From Arthrinium phaeospermum (lineage: Eukaryota; Ascomycota; Sordariomycetes; Amphisphaeriales; Apiosporaceae), in NCBI GenBank assembly GCA_006503535.1, contig QYRS01000006.1:1302001-1366000 (forward strand): DNA of 64,000 nt, in the 5' to 3' direction. Both the position numbers and the translations under genes were made by a program. Of the stretch, positions 63,001-64,000 are shown piece after piece (within the stretch, counting starts at the first letter, position 1; every line of letters starts with the position of its first letter). Below the pieces are notes generated by a model. It saw nothing but the letters and a program-made list of their open reading frames with translations, was not told where the DNA came from and ran no database searches.

Positions 63001-64000
63001 GTATCGGGTGTCATATTGGCAAGCAGACGAAGCTGGACCGCAGGATGCAGAATCTCCTCTTTCAAAAGACCCTGGAAAATTCTTTCTCGTAGTGGAGGAT
63101 TTGGAAGGCCGAAGTAAAACTTGTTCGGGACGCGACGCAACACAGCCGTATCTAAATGCCCAGGGAAGTTGGTAGCGAGGAGGACAAAAGGATTCTCTTT
63201 GGATTTGGACAAACCGTCCATTTCAAGTAGCAATTGGTTCAAGTCGGCCGTCTCGTGTTGGTGTTGAAGCCAATCCCTTGATGGGAAAATTGCCTCTGCC
63301 TCGTCAAAGAAGATTATGCTGGGGGCTAGTAGCTTGCCACGGTTGAAGAGGGCTTGAATTGCTTTCGGGCCCTTGCCCCAGTATGGACTTTGAAGATCCG
63401 CAGCCGTGGCACAAATGACAACTTTGCGGGACTCGCGAGATATGGCACGGGCCAATTGTGTCTTTCCTGTCCCTGGCGGGCCATAGATAAGTGCTCCTCC
63501 TGAGTTGACACTCTTTAAAAGGCCATAAGACTCTGTGGTGTCGAGGCCAGCATGATGATTGTGGATAAGTTGCTTGATTTCCTTCTCCATCTGGGTATAT
63601 GACACTCTCTGGCAATAGAGTAAACCAGTTGCAGTTCAGCTCGAGAAGACCTGGAGGGCTCGATGGATATTTTGATAACTGGGCATTCAACCTACGCTTA
63701 AACGATTGAATTCGTGTTGAGGTAACGGATCCATGACATTCAGCCTTCCGCTCCTGTGACCAGTCCGCCGGCACACCAAGGGGCAGCACCGATATCATGG
63801 GAAGCCTTGAATCGATCCATTCTAGTAAGTCAGGATCAACCGAACATGGCCAGTCATTTGGGCTGCACAATGGGCGCTGGCAACCCAAGGCCTTCCAAGG
63901 TATTTGCAGATCTGGATTGAGGTCGGCATCGTCAGCATCTGTATGGGACGCGGCGAAGATCATGATGATGTTTTCTCCGGCCTCCCTGCGTTCCCGGACG
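60099..64000 (-). CDS. AAA+ ATPase-HET fusion protein (5' partial; two apparent frameshifts)
   Basis: The gene enters from the right edge. AAA half: RLPMISVLPLGVPADW, then VSYTQMEKEIKQLI, Walker A GPPGTGKT (about 63,465-63,490), Walker B SIIFFDEAEAIF, sensor 1 VLLATNFP, Arg-finger LRRVPNKF and a Vps4-like C-terminus. Its last exon ends at 62,670 with a GTAAGC donor. The 91-nt intron (CCTAACG branch, ATAG acceptor) joins in phase to 62,578, from which the frame is open through PYKTLPEGSKRIRVLSLV into a full HET domain (ALSYVWGDQ; VWIDALCINQNDVREREVEV; YWERLWIVQEIA) and the C-terminal region to the stop at 60,099. The HET frame has a stop upstream of the acceptor and no ATG before the HET domain, so it needs the upstream exon. 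The AAA frame shifts near 63,605 and 63,006. Confidence 0.7.

Overview
The window reads as nuclear DNA of a filamentous ascomycete (Pezizomycotina, probably Sordariomycetes). The support is short introns with GTRAGT-type donors and CTAAC-like branch points close to the acceptor, several HET-domain genes, tandem small secreted cysteine-rich proteins, a fungal Mcp1 homologue and a tRNA-Gly with a tiny intron. I cannot name the species from the sequence.

Left part (1 to about 25,100). I find no convincing intact gene here. The stretch is a patchwork of short coding-like pieces, almost all on the minus strand, many still flanked by ordinary splice sites. They resemble parts of unrelated proteins: an RRM RNA-binding protein (at least four pieces), an SF1 RNA helicase, a Myb-like DNA-binding protein, an F-box protein, an RBR/IBR ubiquitin ligase, a Ser/Thr kinase, a 2EXR protein and a C2H2-like exon. 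Several are broken by small deletions. Blocks recur kilobases apart, minisatellite-like repeats are common, and there is a striking set of perfect short hairpins with a GGT or GGG loop plus three longer inverted repeats.

Middle (25,100 to 36,000). This part is gene-poor. It holds a probable tRNA-Gly(UCC), the broken C-terminus of a membrane protein, an intact aldo/keto reductase, a wrecked bifunctional diterpene synthase and a second aldo/keto reductase with a frameshift and a Tyr-to-Phe change at the catalytic position. The three together look like the remains of a terpenoid cluster.

Right part (36,000 to 64,000). This is ordinary gene-bearing sequence: a secreted beta-helix protein, an F-box-like protein, a three-exon AAA ATPase, a short-chain dehydrogenase, a probable small secreted protein, a RING plus YEATS-like protein, two tandem eight-cysteine secreted proteins, a Cys-rich protein of unknown role, a Mcp1-type mitochondrial membrane protein and a C2H2 protein. 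From 55,072 to the right edge lies a cluster of three HET-domain genes. The last of these appears to be spliced in frame to an upstream AAA+ ATPase, giving an AAA-HET fusion that runs off the window. It resembles in outline the NTPase-plus-HET design of fungal non-self recognition proteins, but with a different NTPase and the reverse domain order, and it carries two apparent small frameshifts in the AAA half.
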